Source: an uncultured Marvinbryantia sp.
GTDB lineage: Bacteria > Bacillota > Clostridia > Lachnospirales > Lachnospiraceae
Reading direction: 5' to 3'
DNA: 6,321 nucleotides
Assembly (NCBI GenBank): GCA_947624335.1
Contig: CANQJX010000107.1
Span: 1-6,321 of the forward strand
The notes beneath the pieces were generated by a model. The model was given only the letters and a program-made list of their open reading frames with translations. It did not search any database and had not been told where the DNA came from. This document shows positions 5,463 through 6,321 of the stretch, in pieces (within the stretch, counting starts at the first letter, position 1; every line of letters starts with the position of its first letter). Position numbers and translations under genes: made by a program.

Positions 5463-6260
5463 ATGATGATGGATCAGTTTTCTTTACAGGGAAAGGTCGC
5501 TCTGGTAACAGGCGCTGCTTACGGGATCGGATTCGCTATGGCGCAGGCACTCTCCCAGGCGGGAGCGCGGATCGTTTTTAATTGCCGGAATGAAGAACAT
5601 CTGGAACAGGCGCAAAAGGCATATCAGGAGCGCGGCATTGACGCGCGCGGGTTTTTGTGCGACGTAACGGAGGAAGATCAGGTACAGCACATGGTGGGCA
5701 CGATTGAAAAAGAGATCGGAATAGTGGACATTCTGGTAAATAACGCGGGAATTATCAAACGGATCCCTATGATCCAGATGAAAGCAGAAGAATTCCGGCA
5801 GGTGGTGGATATTGACCTGACCGCGCCGTTTATTATGGCGAAGGCCGTTATCCCGGCAATGATGCGCAAAGGGCACGGTAAGATCATCAATGTCTGTTCC
5901 ATGATGAGCGAACTCGGACGCGAAACGGTGAGCGCCTATGCGGCGGCAAAAGGCGGGCTGAAAATGCTTACCAAAAATATTGCCGCGGAATATGGCGTGT
6001 ACAATATCCAGTGCAACGGAATCGGACCCGGCTATATCGCTACGCCGCAGACCGCTCCGCTGCGCGCAGTACAGCAGGACGGCACGCCCCATCCGTTTGA
6101 CCGTTTTATTATCGGCAGGACGCCTGCGGCGCGCTGGGGAACGCCGGATGATCTGATGGGACCGGTGATTTTTCTTGCGTCCGACGCTTCCAATTTTGTG
6201 AACGGACATGTGCTTTATGTGGACGGAGGAATCCTGGCTTATCTTGGAAAACAGTCCTGA
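5463..6260 (+). CDS. idnO: SDR-family oxidoreductase, gluconate 5-dehydrogenase (IdnO) / KduD-like
   Basis: This is a 265-residue classical short-chain dehydrogenase. It has the Rossmann motif TGAAYGIG (16-23), CDV with Asp67, NNAG (93-96), catalytic Ser146, Tyr159 and Lys163 (YAAAK), and NGIGPGYIATP (185-195). The block CSMMSELGRETVSAYAAAKGGLKMLTK resembles E. coli IdnO more than E. coli KduD. It also resembles gut Bacteroides proteins that I recall being named gluconate 5-dehydrogenase. Beside uxaC, however, a KduD-type role is equally plausible: reducing or oxidising a keto-sugar acid such as 2,5-diketo-3-deoxygluconate to KDG. The usual SDR Asn is Asp118 here (VDIDLT). Strand 2 ends in NCRN without an acidic residue, hinting at NADP(H). 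Three ATGs at 5463, 5466 and 5469 are possible starts behind GGAAGGGGAAGG (5445-5456). The next gene follows after 46 bases, apparently in one operon. Family certain, substrate not. Confidence 0.85.
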   Translation: MMMDQFSLQGKVALVTGAAYGIGFAMAQALSQAGARIVFNCRNEEHLEQAQKAYQERGIDARGFLCDVTEEDQVQHMVGTIEKEIGIVDILVNNAGIIKRIPMIQMKAEEFRQVVDIDLTAPFIMAKAVIPAMMRKGHGKIINVCSMMSELGRETVSAYAAAKGGLKMLTKNIAAEYGVYNIQCNGIGPGYIATPQTAPLRAVQQDGTPHPFDRFIIGRTPAARWGTPDDLMGPVIFLASDASNFVNGHVLYVDGGILAYLGKQS

Positions 6261-6306
6261 AACGCTTTCGGGGAAACAAAAGAACAGGCGAAGGAAAGGA
6301 AGAAAG

Positions 6307-6321
6307 ATGAAAACCATAGAC
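6307..6321 (+). CDS. Start of a further gene in the SDR operon (3' partial, five codons)
   Basis: An ATG at 6307 begins MKTID before the window ends. It is preceded by AAGGA (6296-6300) at a six-base spacing within a purine-rich run (AGGCGAAGGAAAGGAAGAAAG). No terminator lies between the preceding stop and this start, so it probably belongs to the same transcript. Five residues cannot identify the product. Given the neighbours, a hexuronate-pathway enzyme would be expected, but that is context only. Confidence 0.6.

Noticed and set aside
6258..6269. Catabolite-repression-like site TGAAACGCTTTC just after the SDR gene
   Set aside because: It resembles a cre box but is one base short in the centre, and it lies at the stop codon away from any promoter.
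5484..6317. 277-codon open frame on the minus strand opposite the SDR gene
   Set aside because: The protein is rich in Arg, His, Ser and Phe, typical of an antisense shadow. It has no recognisable domain and covers a clearly real gene.

Overview
The window looks like ordinary chromosome from a low-to-mid GC anaerobic Firmicute, most likely a gut member of class Clostridia (Lachnospiraceae-like). This rests on GAGG/AGGAGG-type ribosome binding sites, compact ATGA-coupled operons, an ATP-type PEP carboxykinase beside a glucuronate isomerase, and an SDR of the kind I recall from gut Bacteroides and Clostridia. The taxonomic call is inference from family resemblance, not from a marker gene.

Layout. 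(1) 1-2026, plus strand: the 3' end of an energy-coupling-factor cobalt/nickel importer operon, cbiM (5' end missing, with a fused C-terminal PDGLE/CbiN-like part), cbiQ and cbiO. The genes are coupled by ATGA overlaps at both junctions. (2) 2051-2090: a strong hairpin plus T-run between convergent cbiO and pckA, probably serving both strands. (3) 2106-3710, minus strand: complete ATP-dependent PEP carboxykinase pckA, with its own sigma-A-like promoter near 3781-3808. (4) 3884-5305, minus strand: complete glucuronate/galacturonate isomerase uxaC, pointing toward pckA. (5) 5306-5462: a 157-bp divergent control region with back-to-back promoters and several small repeats that could be operators. 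(6) 5463-6260, plus strand: an SDR oxidoreductase of the gluconate 5-dehydrogenase / KduD type, followed after 46 nt by the first five codons of another gene with a good ribosome binding site.

How the genes work together. CbiM-Q-O forms a membrane importer for Co2+ or Ni2+. UxaC opens hexuronate catabolism, and the divergent SDR plausibly acts in a neighbouring branch that ends at 2-keto-3-deoxygluconate (KDG). PckA interconverts oxaloacetate and PEP at the junction of glycolysis and the C4-acid pathways. The uxaC/SDR pair is the only real functional cluster besides the importer.

I looked for an undescribed system and did not find one. There is no mobile element, CRISPR array, RNA gene or orphan coding region that I can support. 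All coding space is taken by recognisable families, and the open frames opposite pckA, uxaC and the SDR look like shadows. The points most worth a second look are the divergent control region and the exact substrate of the SDR.
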